Shown here piece after piece: positions 33,535-42,344 of a stretch of 64,000 nucleotides of DNA. The stretch is from Bin87 sp034423595. Lineage in GTDB: Bacteria > Chloroflexota > Dehalococcoidia > Lucifugimonadales > UBA3495. Position numbers and translations under genes: made by a program. Location: assembly GCA_965207025.1 (NCBI GenBank), contig OZ242258.1, positions 2,604,001 through 2,668,000 on the forward strand, written 5' to 3'. The notes beneath the pieces were generated by a model, which searched no databases, was not told the origin of the DNA, and worked only from the letters and a program-made list of their open reading frames with translations. Position 1 is the first letter of the stretch; every line of letters starts with the position of its first letter.

Positions 33535-35148
33535 ATGACGATGCGATATGAGTTGCTGGCGCAACGGATTCTGGAAGGCGCGGCGGTGCGGTTTCCCAAG
33601 AAGGAGATAATCACCAGGGTAGGTGAAGGGACGCATCGCTATACCTACGCAGATCTTTTGACCCGCACGGCGCGGTTGGGCAACGCGCTGCGGGAGTTGG
33701 GCGTTGGCGTGGGCGACCGGGTGGGAACCTTTGCCTGGAATAACTACCGCCACCTGGAAGCGTATTTTGCGCCGGCGACCATCGGAGCCGTGACGCATAC
33801 CATCAATATCCGGCTGGCCGCTGACGACATGGCCTACATCATCAACCATGCCGGCGATAAGGTACTGCTCATTGACCCCGACCTGGCGCCGCTGATCGAG
33901 GCCATCGCCGACCAACTGACCAACGTGCGGCATTTCATCATCATGGGCGAACCCGACGAGGCAACGACGACGCTGCCGAACGCGGTGTCTTATGAAACCC
34001 TGCTGGCCGCCGCGTCGCCGGAGTACCGGCCCGAATACGTTGACGAGTATTCCACGATGGGGCTGTGCTACACGTCGGCCACCACGGGGCTTCCGAAGGC
34101 GGTGGCGTATTCACATCGGGCGGTGTACCTGCACTCCATGGCCGCGGCCATGACGGATATGTTCGCCCTGTCGGAGCGGGACCGGGTGATGGCTGTGGTG
34201 CCCATGTTCCACGCCAACTGCTGGGGAATGCCCTACGTATGCACTTTGATCGGCGCAGACCAGATAATGCCCGGGGTGCGCCCCGATCCGCGCGTGATAT
34301 GCCAGTTGGTGGAGCAGGAGGGAGTTACGCTGAGCGCGGGGGTGCCCACCATCTGGATCGCGGTGCTGGACTACCTGGACCGTTCGGGGATCGAGTACGA
34401 CATGTCGAGCCTGCGGCAGATTGTGAGCGGCGGGTCGGCAGTGCCACTGGCGATTTTGCAAGCGTACCGGGACCGGCTGGGAGTGGAGGTCACCCACGCC
34501 TACGGCATGACGGAGGCGGCGCCACTGATCTCGGTGAACCGGAGGCGGAGCTGGCTGGACGCCCTTTCGGAACAGGATCAGCTGGAGCTGTGCGCCAAGC
34601 AGGGCGTGGTTGCGCCGGGAATCGAGACGAAGCTGGTGGACGACAACGGCGACGAGATGGCATGGGACGGGGAGCAGCGCGGCGAGCTGTGGTTCCGCGG
34701 CCCGTGGATCGCCAACGAGTACATCGACGACGAGCGCAGCGGGGAGACGTTTGTGGACGGCTGGTACCACAGCGGAGACATCGCGTCCATCGACCCGGAC
34801 GGTTATATCCAGATCGTGGACCGGGTGAAAGACATGGTGAAAAGCGGGGGCGAGTGGATTTCGTCGGTGGACCTGGAGTCGGCGATCATGGCGCATCCCG
34901 ACGTGCTGGAGGCTGCGGTGATCGCGGTGCCGCATCCGCAGTGGCAGGAGCGGCCGCTGGCGTGCGTGGTGGCGCGAGCCGAAACGGCAGCGCCGCTGAC
35001 CAAAGAAGGTATCCTGGGATTTATCGAACCCAAATTTGCCCGCTGGTGGCTGCCGGACGATGTGGTATTTATTGACGAAATACCGAAGACCAGCGTGGGC
35101 AAGTTCGACAAGAAGGTGCTGCGGGAGCGGTTTGAGAGCCACGTCTGA
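33535..35148 (+). CDS. Acyl-CoA synthetase (AMP-forming, fatty-acid--CoA ligase type)
   Basis: 537 residues of the ANL adenylating superfamily. The P-loop-like core reads CYTSATTGLPKAVAYSHRAV, with alanine where many members have glycine (TSGTTGLPKGV). Further motifs are VTHAYGMTEAAPL (A5), GWYHSGDIASIDPDGYIQIV with DRVKDMVKSGGEWIS (A7/A8 hinge), and IPKTSVGKFDKKVL with the catalytic lysine. It resembles medium/long-chain fatty-acid ligases of the cinnamate/DmdB group. The ccmA start overlaps its 3' end by 17 bp, so it may be co-transcribed with ccm. Confidence 0.92.
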   Translation: MTMRYELLAQRILEGAAVRFPKKEIITRVGEGTHRYTYADLLTRTARLGNALRELGVGVGDRVGTFAWNNYRHLEAYFAPATIGAVTHTINIRLAADDMAYIINHAGDKVLLIDPDLAPLIEAIADQLTNVRHFIIMGEPDEATTTLPNAVSYETLLAAASPEYRPEYVDEYSTMGLCYTSATTGLPKAVAYSHRAVYLHSMAAAMTDMFALSERDRVMAVVPMFHANCWGMPYVCTLIGADQIMPGVRPDPRVICQLVEQEGVTLSAGVPTIWIAVLDYLDRSGIEYDMSSLRQIVSGGSAVPLAILQAYRDRLGVEVTHAYGMTEAAPLISVNRRRSWLDALSEQDQLELCAKQGVVAPGIETKLVDDNGDEMAWDGEQRGELWFRGPWIANEYIDDERSGETFVDGWYHSGDIASIDPDGYIQIVDRVKDMVKSGGEWISSVDLESAIMAHPDVLEAAVIAVPHPQWQERPLACVVARAETAAPLTKEGILGFIEPKFARWWLPDDVVFIDEIPKTSVGKFDKKVLRERFESHV

Positions 35149-35851
35149 GTCGCCGGATGATAGCGGTGGAGCCATAGTCGCGGCCGGGATCCGCAAGGAC
35201 TACGGCGACCGGGCGGTGCTGCGCGGCGCGGACCTGACGGTGGGCTGGGGTGAGGTCGCCGTACTGTTTGGCGCGAACGGCGCGGGCAAGACCACGCTGC
35301 TGCGCATCCTGGCCGGGCTGACGCGGGCCGATGGAGGAACAGCGCGGATTGCCGGACGGCCAATGCACGGACGGGGCAACCGGGCGCGGCGGCTGGTGGG
35401 TTTCGCCGGCCACCAGACGATGCTGTACAACGACCTGACGTGCCGGGAGAACCTGGAGTTCTACGCGAGGTTGTACGGCATACGGGACGTGAGCGGCAGG
35501 ATTGAGCGGGTTTTGGAGCAAGCGAGCCTTTCCGACCGGGCGAATCGACGGGTTCGCACCCTATCTCACGGGATGCAGAAACGGCTCTCCATGGCACGGG
35601 CGATATTGCACGAGCCCGCGGTACTGCTGCTGGACGAACCGGAGTCGGGGTTGGATGCGGAGTCGGTGGCTGCTCTGGGCCGGTTCCTGCGGGATTGGGC
35701 AGGCGCGGGTCGGACGGCGCTGCTGACGACGCACAGCGCCGAGGTGGGGTTGGCTTGGGCGGACCGGGCGCTGACGCTGGCCGGCGGGCGGATAGAGTCC
35801 GACGTGGCGGTATCTGACGGAGGTCGCGCTGATGGGGGGATGTTACAATGA
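35132..35851 (+). CDS. ccmA: Heme exporter ATP-binding protein CcmA
   Basis: 239 residues from a TTG at 35132 with GGGAG before it; longer readings would run deep into the preceding gene. ABC ATPase motifs: Walker A LFGANGAGKTT (residues 46-55), signature LSHGMQKRLSMARA, Walker B AVLLLDEPESGLDAES, and the switch histidine in LTTHSAEVG. Short N-terminus, single domain and order before ccmB/ccmC identify it as CcmA. It powers release of heme-loaded CcmE from CcmC in system I cytochrome c maturation. Confidence 0.9.
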   Translation: MRATSESPDDSGGAIVAAGIRKDYGDRAVLRGADLTVGWGEVAVLFGANGAGKTTLLRILAGLTRADGGTARIAGRPMHGRGNRARRLVGFAGHQTMLYNDLTCRENLEFYARLYGIRDVSGRIERVLEQASLSDRANRRVRTLSHGMQKRLSMARAILHEPAVLLLDEPESGLDAESVAALGRFLRDWAGAGRTALLTTHSAEVGLAWADRALTLAGGRIESDVAVSDGGRADGGMLQ

Positions 35852-36330
35852 GCCTGGCGGATCTGCCCAACGAATTGGGCGAACGGGGGATTTGGTGGCA
35901 GGTTGCGGGGTTCGCCATCGCGGGTTGCATCGGCGTAGCCATATTGCAGATCTGGGACGGTTCGGATTTCTGGGCATATCGCAGTTTTGAAATCGCGGTT
36001 AAAGACCTGTACTGGCTGTTTGTGCTGCCCCTGGCCGGGGTGATAGAAGGAGCGCGCAAAATGTTTGAGAAGGCATCGGAAATCAGAGCGGCGCAGAGAG
36101 CGAAGATCTGGCAGAGGGGACTCGACCGCGGGCGTGAGGAAGGTCGCAAAGAGGGACGCGAGGCAGGACGAGAGGAAGGACGAGAGGAGGCCCTTGCTAA
36201 AATACGCAGCAGATTGCAAGACTCGGATGTTTCCAGGGACCCTGAAAGCGGCAGGGTGACATTGACGTTGACACCGGAGGACGTGGACCTTCTGCTGGGC
36301 AGTTCTGCCGACACCGACTCCGGCGATTAA
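35848..36330 (+). CDS. Unknown membrane protein with Arg/Glu-rich coiled coil, inside the ccm operon
   Basis: 160 residues; its ATG overlaps the ccmA stop (ATGA), so it is translationally coupled. Two hydrophobic segments (GFAIAGCIGVAILQIW and LYWLFVLPLAGVIEGA) precede a repeat-like charged helix GLDRGREEGRKEGREAGREE and a short acidic tail TPEDVDLLLG. This is not a known Ccm subunit. The R-E-E-G-R repeat resembles helical linkers found in many unrelated proteins. It may be a ccm accessory factor or a passenger; position is the only clue. Confidence 0.72.
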   Translation: MSLADLPNELGERGIWWQVAGFAIAGCIGVAILQIWDGSDFWAYRSFEIAVKDLYWLFVLPLAGVIEGARKMFEKASEIRAAQRAKIWQRGLDRGREEGRKEGREAGREEGREEALAKIRSRLQDSDVSRDPESGRVTLTLTPEDVDLLLGSSADTDSGD

Positions 36331-36369
36331 CGCCCTGCGGTCGAACCGAACCTTGTTGTTACCCAGGCG

Positions 36370-37044
36370 ATGGAACTGCTGCGAGGCGCGCTGACCGTAG
36401 CGTGGAAGGATGTGCGCCTGGAGTTCCGCTCGCGGGACGTGATTGCGTCGGCGCTGGTGTTCGGGCTGATTGTGGTGGTGGTGTTCAATTTCGGGCTGAA
36501 CCGGGCGCCTGGAAGCCTCGCCCCGGTTGCGCCCGGGCTGCTGTGGGTGGCCTACGCATTCATTGGCGTGTTGGCGATGAACCGGACGTTCACGCGGGAA
36601 CTGGAGCAGGGCGGGATGGACGGGTTGCTGCTGGCGCCGATCAGTCGGGACGCGGTTTTCCTGGGCAAGATGCTGGGCAGCCTGGTTTTCATGCTGGTGA
36701 TCGAGGCCATTCTGCTGCCGGTGTTCGCGGTGATGCTGGATCTGCCCACATTATCGCCGACGCTGGGGTTGGTGATACTGCTGGCGACGGTGGGTTTCGC
36801 CACCGTAGGAACGTTTTTCGCGGGCATCGCAGTGCAGACGCGCTCGCGTGAGATCCTGCTGCCGGTGCTGTTCTTCCCGGTGGTGGTGCCGGTGATCATC
36901 GCGGCGGTAGAGGCATCGGCGCTGGCGCTGCAAGGCGGGCCGATGACGGCGGTGTGGACGCGGTGGGCGCCGCTGCTGTTGGTATTCGACGCGCTGTATT
37001 TGGTAATATGTCCGTGGATATTCGGTTTCGTATTTGAGGGATAA
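36370..37044 (+). CDS. ccmB: Heme exporter permease CcmB
   Basis: 224 residues with six predicted membrane helices. The N-terminal WKDVRLEFRSRDVIASALVF, the cytoplasmic loop FTRELEQGGMDGLLLAPISR, GKMLGSLVFMLVIEAI, and ILLPVLFFPVVVPVIIAAVE are the standard CcmB pattern. It forms the CcmABCD complex that releases holo-CcmE. It lies 40 bp after the unknown membrane gene and 6 bp before ccmC. Confidence 0.92.
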   Translation: MELLRGALTVAWKDVRLEFRSRDVIASALVFGLIVVVVFNFGLNRAPGSLAPVAPGLLWVAYAFIGVLAMNRTFTRELEQGGMDGLLLAPISRDAVFLGKMLGSLVFMLVIEAILLPVFAVMLDLPTLSPTLGLVILLATVGFATVGTFFAGIAVQTRSREILLPVLFFPVVVPVIIAAVEASALALQGGPMTAVWTRWAPLLLVFDALYLVICPWIFGFVFEG

Positions 37045-37050
37045 TCTAGT

Positions 37051-37785
37051 TTGGCAGCGATAGCAGGCCGGCCGCAGGCCAAGGGTTCGTGGCAGCGCGG
37101 GATGCGGGACGTGCGGCTTTGGCTATTGCTCTTGACCGCGATTCTGATGCTGGTGGACGGCTACCTGATCTTCATGGTAGCGCCCACCGACGCGGTGTTG
37201 GGGCACGTGCAACGCATCTTCTACGTCCACGTGCCCATCTCGATCCTGTCGTTCCTAGGGTTCCTGATCTGCGCAGTGGCTGGCATCGGCTATTTGATCC
37301 GGCGGACGGAGCGTTGGGACCGGGTGGCGCACGCCTCTGCGGAGGTGGGCGTAGTGTTCGTTACGCTGGCGCTGGTGACGGGGATCATCTGGGCGCGGCC
37401 GGTGTGGAACGCCTGGTGGCAGTGGGAACCCCGGCTGACCACCACGCTGATCCTGTGGTTCATCTACGTGGCGTACCTCATGATCCGGCAGTACGCGCCG
37501 ACGCCGCAGCAGGGACGCACCTGGTCGGCGGTGGTGGGGATCATCGGGTTCGTTGACGTGCCCATCGTCTATTATTCGGTGCAGTGGTGGCAGTCGATCC
37601 ACCCCAAACAGGTCATCGGCCCGGAGGCGGCGGAAGGCGCCTTGGAGCCGATCATGGCGCAGATCCTGGTATTCTCGCTGGTGGCAACGCTGGCGCTGTT
37701 CACGTATCTGCTGCTGGAACGGGTGGCGTTGCGAGGCATTGAAGACCGGCTGGCGCAGTTACGCCGGGAAGGAAACACAGACTAG
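37051..37785 (+). CDS. ccmC: Heme-handling protein CcmC
   Basis: 244 residues from a TTG start, with six membrane helices. The tryptophan-rich heme-handling motif reads NAWWQWEPRLTTTLIL (family WGxWWxWDxRLT; here the aspartate is glutamate). The two conserved histidines are in FYVHVPISI and in QSIHPKQV. CcmC loads heme onto CcmE at the outer face of the membrane. The N-terminus has a short extra hydrophilic segment. Confidence 0.92.
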   Translation: MAAIAGRPQAKGSWQRGMRDVRLWLLLLTAILMLVDGYLIFMVAPTDAVLGHVQRIFYVHVPISILSFLGFLICAVAGIGYLIRRTERWDRVAHASAEVGVVFVTLALVTGIIWARPVWNAWWQWEPRLTTTLILWFIYVAYLMIRQYAPTPQQGRTWSAVVGIIGFVDVPIVYYSVQWWQSIHPKQVIGPEAAEGALEPIMAQILVFSLVATLALFTYLLLERVALRGIEDRLAQLRREGNTD

Positions 37786-37786
37786 C

Positions 37787-37972
37787 ATGACCGAACTACC
37801 ACCGAGCAATCTGCCGTATCTCTTCGCAGCCTTTGCCGTAGTGTGGGTGGTGTTTTTCATCTATGCGGCCTACATGTCGTGGCGTCGCCAATCGGCGCAG
37901 CGGGAGTTGGAAGAGATGGGGGAAACGACCCGGTCCGAGTCTGATTCTGGTGGAGAGGATAGTGGTGGTTGA
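37787..37972 (+). CDS. ccmD: Small ccm subunit CcmD
   Basis: 61 residues, one N-terminal membrane helix (YLFAAFAVVWVVFFIYAAYM) followed by a basic segment SWRRQSAQRELEEMGE. This, together with its position directly after ccmC, is the CcmD layout. CcmD stabilises the CcmABC complex and is needed to release holo-CcmE. The acidic glycine/serine tail is not conserved. Confidence 0.82.
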   Translation: MTELPPSNLPYLFAAFAVVWVVFFIYAAYMSWRRQSAQRELEEMGETTRSESDSGGEDSGG

Positions 37973-37986
37973 GGGGCCGTTCATGC

Positions 37987-38059
37987 AGCGAGATTGCCAC
38001 GCTGCGCTCGCAATGACAAACTGGGTACGAGCTACGTTCGTGATGACAAACTGGGTATG
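37987..38059. repeat. Interspersed repeat (gcgagattgccacgctgcgc class) with a partial second unit
   Basis: agcgagattgccacgctgcg plus ctcgcaatgacaaactgggt is followed by a second tgatgacaaactgggtatga. It separates ccmD from ccmE by 144 bp. Confidence 0.8.
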
Positions 38060-38116
38060 AGTGAGCCGGTATAATTAACGCCGCACAAGCTTGAATCAAG
38101 GAAGCGCAGAGCAACG

Positions 38117-38680
38117 ATGCAGTCGGAAAACTACAGCAACCCGCCGGCGGAGGTATCCGCCTACCTGGAATCGGAGGGTATGGAGGAGCGTTCGGGGTGG
38201 CTGCGCCACCGGATGCGTCTGATCATACTGGTGGGAGTCATCGCGCTGGCGGTGGCGTACATGGTGTACGCGGCCTTTCCCGGCAATACGCAATACTTCG
38301 TGTCGGTGAGCGAGTTCCTGGACGATCCGAGGCTGCACGATGGGCAAACGCTGCGGGTGGCGGGCGCGCTGGATCCGGACAGCTTCCGCAGGGAGGACGG
38401 TTCGGCGTCGTCGCGGTTCGCGCTGGGCGACAAGGAACCCGACGTGCCGGGTTTGAGCCCAGGCAGCAGGGTGATGGAAGCGAGCTACGTGGGCGTGCTG
38501 CCGGATCTGTTCTTCAACCCCCACTCTGAGATCATCCTGGAGGGGAGTTACGACGCGCAGAGTGGGGTGTTCGCCACGGACAACATCCTGGTGAAATGCC
38601 CGTCGAAGTACCAGTCGCTACAGGCGGAGAACCCAGATGCGGTTCCCGGGGCGGCAGGCGCGACGCAGGGCGGGTACTGA
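38117..38680 (+). CDS. ccmE: Heme chaperone CcmE, CXXXY type
   Basis: 187 residues; one membrane helix (LIILVGVIALAVAYMVYAAF) and an extracytoplasmic OB-fold domain. It ends with VGVLPDLFFNPHSEIILEGS and VFATDNILVKCPSKYQS. The classical heme-binding motif HxxxY is replaced by C161-P-S-K-Y165, the CXXXY form known from archaea and some sulfate reducers. The LPDLF motif identifies CcmE. No ccmF, ccmG or ccmH follows; the next gene is the convergent vapC, so the rest of the pathway must be elsewhere. Confidence 0.92.
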   Translation: MQSENYSNPPAEVSAYLESEGMEERSGWLRHRMRLIILVGVIALAVAYMVYAAFPGNTQYFVSVSEFLDDPRLHDGQTLRVAGALDPDSFRREDGSASSRFALGDKEPDVPGLSPGSRVMEASYVGVLPDLFFNPHSEIILEGSYDAQSGVFATDNILVKCPSKYQSLQAENPDAVPGAAGATQGGY

Positions 38681-38682
38681 AC

Positions 38683-39126
38683 TCAGGCGAACCGCGCCAT
38701 CAGATCGGCGACATTTTTCGGGTCTAATCTTTCGAGCCAAGGAATCCGATCAAGGTTCTGGTCTGCTGATACGATACGGTTAGTGCCAGCGCGTTGCATG
38801 ACGGCTGCGTGTAGCCAATCCCTGGCGCTAACTCCGGCTTGCTGACCCACCATTTCGGCGGCGCGGAGCGCATCCTCCGAGCGAACGGATTCAATCCGTC
38901 CGCTGATCACTGCGGCGAAGCGGTGGAGCACCTGGTATCCAAGTTCCCAGCGATTTCGGGAGCTGTAGTAGTGGATGAGTTCCTGCAACACCTCGGCGCT
39001 GGTCAGGAAGCTGTCCGGGTGCTGCGCAGCCAATCTCAATATCCGTATCGCGGGATCTTTGAGCGGATGGGCGCTTCCTGCGGCGTAGATCGGAATGTTG
39101 GCATCAATGAAGTACGGCCGGTTCAT
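38683..39126 (-). CDS. vapC: PIN-domain ribonuclease toxin VapC
   Basis: 147 residues from the ATG at 39126 (GAGG upstream). PIN-fold acidic residues are visible: D8 in YFIDANIPIY, the glutamate in SAEVLQELIHYYSSR, the aspartate in VSARDWLHAAVMQ, and the last aspartates in RIVSADQNLDRI. It should cleave RNA, commonly tRNA, when free of antitoxin. It overlaps vapB by 23 bp and is convergent with ccmE, 2 bp away. Confidence 0.88.
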   Translation of the reverse strand: MNRPYFIDANIPIYAAGSAHPLKDPAIRILRLAAQHPDSFLTSAEVLQELIHYYSSRNRWELGYQVLHRFAAVISGRIESVRSEDALRAAEMVGQQAGVSARDWLHAAVMQRAGTNRIVSADQNLDRIPWLERLDPKNVADLMARFA

Positions 39127-39355
39127 GCGTGCCCTCAAGGACTTTACGGAGCGCCATGGGGTCCTCTGGCACTTCCAGCGACATGGCTGCCAGCTGCTCG
39201 ACGGCCTGCATTCTCTGCGCGCTCACAGTATCGCTATGAGCGTTTTCAATCAGGTTCCGGATTACTGCGGACGCTGACATTCCCCTGGCCGTGGCCAGTT
39301 GGCTCAGTTGCTCCCGGAGTTTCTCGTCCAGTCTGACCTCGAATCTGGTAGCCAT
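39104..39355 (-). CDS. vapB: Ribbon-helix-helix antitoxin VapB
   Basis: 83 residues. The N-terminus MATRFEVRLDEKLREQLSQL followed by ARGMSASAVIRNLIEN is an Arc/MetJ-type ribbon-helix-helix DNA-binding domain. The C-terminal part should wrap VapC. A short inverted repeat just upstream may be its operator. Confidence 0.85.
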   Translation of the reverse strand: MATRFEVRLDEKLREQLSQLATARGMSASAVIRNLIENAHSDTVSAQRMQAVEQLAAMSLEVPEDPMALRKVLEGTHEPAVLH

Positions 39356-39375
39356 CCCTTAACCTCTTGGATATA

Positions 39376-39391
39376 CGTACAAAATAGTACG
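39376..39391. promoter_or_regulatory. Candidate VapB operator
   Basis: CGTACAAAATAGTACG, 5-bp inverted arms around a 6-bp AT-rich centre, about 20 bp upstream of vapB and overlapping the likely promoter. VapB autoregulation is the family norm; this site is inferred. Confidence 0.4.
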
Positions 39392-39422
39392 GGTACAATG
39401 ATACGTCACTTCGGATAAATAG

Positions 39423-39456
39423 AAAAGCCCCCGGCGCGCCACGTCGTCGGGGGCTT
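39423..39456 (-). terminator. Intrinsic terminator after korB
   Basis: On the minus strand: AGCCCCCGACGACG, loop, CGCCGGGGGCTTTTCT. A strong GC stem followed by a T run, 26 bp past the korB stop. It insulates korAB from vapBC. Confidence 0.88.
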
Positions 39457-39481
39457 GTGGTTGGCGGTGGTAAGTTGGCGG

Positions 39482-40348
39482 CTAGAACGTGTAGGCGTCC
39501 ATCAGCTGCTCGACGCTGCGTTCGCGGGCCTTGGAGCGGATGATGTTCATGTTGGCGTCCAGGGACTGCCGGGTCTCGTCCTTGTAGATAACGCCGACGG
39601 GGAGGCCGCCCTGCCGGACCAGATCCTCGGCAGCCCGCTTGTCGCTGGGGTCGTGGTCCTCGGGGATATCCCACAGTGCGGGGGCGATGCCCTCGCGGGC
39701 GTTGCCCTTGATGAGTTGGTAGGTGTCGTTGTAGGTGACGCACGGCGACTGGACGTGAATCATGGACATGCCTTCATGGTTCATGCCCTCGTTGATGAGG
39801 CGGGCCAATACGCGGGGCTGTCCGGAGAAGCCGGACGCGATGAAGGAAACGCCGAGGGTGAGATAGAGTTCCAGCGGGTCCAGGTCCTCTTCGATCTTGC
39901 CGAAGGGGGTGCTGCTGGTGATGGCGCCCATCTCGGTGGTGGGGGAGCTCTGGCCCTTGGTGAGGCCGTACACACCATTGTCCATAATGACCGCGGTGAG
40001 GTTGACGTTGCGCGCGGCCTGCGGGGCGATATGCTCGCCGCCGATGCTGAGGAAGTCGCCGTCGCCGGCGACCACGATCACGTTCAACTCCGGACGCGCG
40101 CTCTTGATGCCCATGGCCACGGGCAGGGTGCGCCCGTGAATGCCGTGGATGCCGTAGGGCTGCTCGCCTTCCAGGAGGTGAACCAGGTTGCCGCTGCAAC
40201 CGATGCCGGCCACGACCACGTTGTTTTCAATGGGCAATCCGCTCTCTTCCATGCGGTTGATCATGGCGAATTCCAAGGCGCGACGGACGCCGAAGTCGCC
40301 ACAGCCGGGGCACCATTTAAAGTCGTATTCGGGATTCTTCTTGCTCAT
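39482..40348 (-). CDS. korB: 2-oxoacid:ferredoxin oxidoreductase, beta subunit
   Basis: 288 residues. TPP-binding subunit of the 2-oxoglutarate/2-oxoacid:ferredoxin oxidoreductase. The N-terminus has the KWCPGCGDFGVRRALEFAM motif (two of the [4Fe-4S] cysteines), AGIGCSGNLVHLL (third), and the TPP/Mg motif VVAGDGDFLSIGGEHI with NVNLTAVIMDNGVYGLTKGQ. ATGA overlap with korA gives translational coupling. It forms an alpha-beta enzyme that makes reduced ferredoxin from 2-oxoacids, or runs in the CO2-fixing direction. The exact substrate is not resolved. Confidence 0.93.
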   Translation of the reverse strand: MSKKNPEYDFKWCPGCGDFGVRRALEFAMINRMEESGLPIENNVVVAGIGCSGNLVHLLEGEQPYGIHGIHGRTLPVAMGIKSARPELNVIVVAGDGDFLSIGGEHIAPQAARNVNLTAVIMDNGVYGLTKGQSSPTTEMGAITSSTPFGKIEEDLDPLELYLTLGVSFIASGFSGQPRVLARLINEGMNHEGMSMIHVQSPCVTYNDTYQLIKGNAREGIAPALWDIPEDHDPSDKRAAEDLVRQGGLPVGVIYKDETRQSLDANMNIIRSKARERSVEQLMDAYTF

Positions 40349-42054
40349 ACCCGCGCTGCCTCCGTGTGCTCAGACACAATTTTCGTAACTCGCGACACCA
40401 GGTCGCTGACCTTGAAGGGCAGCCCGGTGTATTGGGTAATGGCCTGCGCCTTGACGCCCTCGGAGCGCAAGATGCCGGCCCACTGACCCTGATAGTTCAA
40501 TTCCGGCACGATCACCAGGTCCTTGCTGCGCAGTTCCTCCAGCAAGCGAGGCGGCAGCGGATTGAGGAACATGGAGAAGTACCAGCCGACATCGACGCCC
40601 TGCTCGCGCAGTTCGTCGTAGGCTTCCTGCGCCGGCCCCTTGGAGCCGCCCCAGGTCATTATGGCGATTTTGGCGTCGGTGTTGTCGCTTTCGTAGTTGT
40701 CCTCTTCCAGGAGCTTGAGCTTGCTGAAGCGCCGCTCGGTCATCTGGATGTGGCGGCTGGGCAGGTGCGTGGTGTCGCCCATCTCGTCGTGCTCGCTGCC
40801 GTTGGCGACGTAAGCGCCGGGGCCGCCGGGCAGGGGCATGGGGGAAAGCTCGTAGCCGGAATAGCGGTGATAACCGTTGGCGCCTTCGTAGGTGAGCCGC
40901 TCCTCGACCGGGACCCTGGTGAGGTCGGGACGGGGGATGTTCTGCACCCGCTCGGCCATGGACATTTCGCTCATCAGGATGACCGGGCCCTGGTAGCGTT
41001 CCGCCCAGTTGATGGCGTGAGCGGCGGCGAAGAAACATTCTTCAACGGAGCCGGGCGCGATGATGGGCATGCGCACGTCGCCGTGGGCGGGATACATGCA
41101 GCCCATGAGGTCGGACTGCTCGGTCTTGGTGGGCAGGCCAGTGGCGGGACCGCCACGCTGCACGTCAACCACAACCAACGGTATTTCGGACATCCAGGCC
41201 AGGCCGAGGCCCTCGCTCATCAGGGAGATGCCGGGGCCGGCGGTGGCGGTCATGGACTTTTTGCCGGCAAAACCGGCGCCGAGGATGGCGGTGATGGCCT
41301 CGATCTCGGAGGACACCTGGTAGGCAAACTTGTCCTCTCCCACCAGGTTGCGTTCCATCCAGAGCAGGATGGTGGTGGCGGGAGAAATGGGATAGCCGGC
41401 ATAGAATTTGAGGCCGGCGTGGGTGGCGCCCAGGGCGATGGCCTCGTTGCCCTTGAGCATCATCTGCGTGTAGTCGGGAGGGTTTGGCGGGGCCAGGTCG
41501 CCGAGCACGAAACCGCTTTCCGCAGCGTTCTGGCGGCCCAGGCGCATGGCCTCGATGTTGGAGGAGATGATCTCGTCGTCGTTGTCGCGGCCACGGCGGA
41601 AGCGGGCTTCGACAAAGTCCTCCAGGTACTGCTGGGGCATGTGGACCAGTTGGGCCAGCGCGCCGATGACGACCATGTTGGCGGCGCGGTTGTTGCCCGT
41701 GGAACGGGCCAACGTGTCGATGGCCAACCCGAAGGAACGTGGGTCGGTCATCGTGAAGTCATCTGCGTTGTAGATGATGACCCCGCCCTCGCGCACGTCT
41801 TCAGCGTGGGTCTCGTAAGCTTCCTCGTTGAATGCAACCAGGACGTCGATCTCGTCGCCGGAGCTGAGGACAGGTTCGGTGCGAATGCGGGCCTGGGTCC
41901 AGGTGGGTCCGCCGAGAATCTGGGAGGGGAAGGTGGCGTAGGTCAGGGCATGGTAGCCGACCTGGGTAGAAGCCTGGGCCAAGCCTTCGGCTGAGGTAAC
42001 GACGCCCTGTCCGCCCTCACCGGCGAACCGGACGACGAAGTCGTTCATTTGCAT
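40345..42054 (-). CDS. korA: 2-oxoacid:ferredoxin oxidoreductase, alpha subunit with fused gamma domain
   Basis: 569 residues. Residues 1 to about 190 form the gamma domain (FVVRFAGEGGQGVVTSAEGL, then AFNEEAYETHAEDVREGG). The alpha domain follows, with GNEAIALGATHAGLKFYAGYPISPATTILLW, MTATAGPGISLMSEGLGLAW, PLVVVDVQRGGPATGLPTKTEQSDL and a C-terminal transketolase-like region. This gamma-alpha fusion is the common two-subunit KorAB form. GGAGG lies 9 bases before the first ATG (42054). Operon with korB. Confidence 0.93.
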   Translation of the reverse strand: MQMNDFVVRFAGEGGQGVVTSAEGLAQASTQVGYHALTYATFPSQILGGPTWTQARIRTEPVLSSGDEIDVLVAFNEEAYETHAEDVREGGVIIYNADDFTMTDPRSFGLAIDTLARSTGNNRAANMVVIGALAQLVHMPQQYLEDFVEARFRRGRDNDDEIISSNIEAMRLGRQNAAESGFVLGDLAPPNPPDYTQMMLKGNEAIALGATHAGLKFYAGYPISPATTILLWMERNLVGEDKFAYQVSSEIEAITAILGAGFAGKKSMTATAGPGISLMSEGLGLAWMSEIPLVVVDVQRGGPATGLPTKTEQSDLMGCMYPAHGDVRMPIIAPGSVEECFFAAAHAINWAERYQGPVILMSEMSMAERVQNIPRPDLTRVPVEERLTYEGANGYHRYSGYELSPMPLPGGPGAYVANGSEHDEMGDTTHLPSRHIQMTERRFSKLKLLEEDNYESDNTDAKIAIMTWGGSKGPAQEAYDELREQGVDVGWYFSMFLNPLPPRLLEELRSKDLVIVPELNYQGQWAGILRSEGVKAQAITQYTGLPFKVSDLVSRVTKIVSEHTEAARV

Positions 42055-42344
42055 CTGGAGGTTCCTCCGAACCGGCTATGGTTTGCTAAATGCCGGCGGT
42101 TTCGTGGACCGGAGCCGCAGCGCGTGTCTCACGGACACAAAATAACACCTGCCCGGGTGGTGATGGGAAGGTGTCGCCAAAAGGCTATCTGGAGTATTGC
42201 GGGGAAAGCACCCTATAGGGCGGCATTCGAAACCCGGTCGCGCCATTGCGAAAACGATGCGAGCACGATAACGCCGATGTGTTTAGCGGACGGAATATAG
42301 CATTGCAGGGCCGGAATTGTCAATTTTGAGGCCGTTGTCCGTCG
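42055..42344. other. Intergenic stretch, no gene seen
   Basis: About 290 bp between the korA start and the Uma2 stop. It must contain the korAB promoter. No repeat, palindrome or plausible small protein was recognised. Confidence 0.5.
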
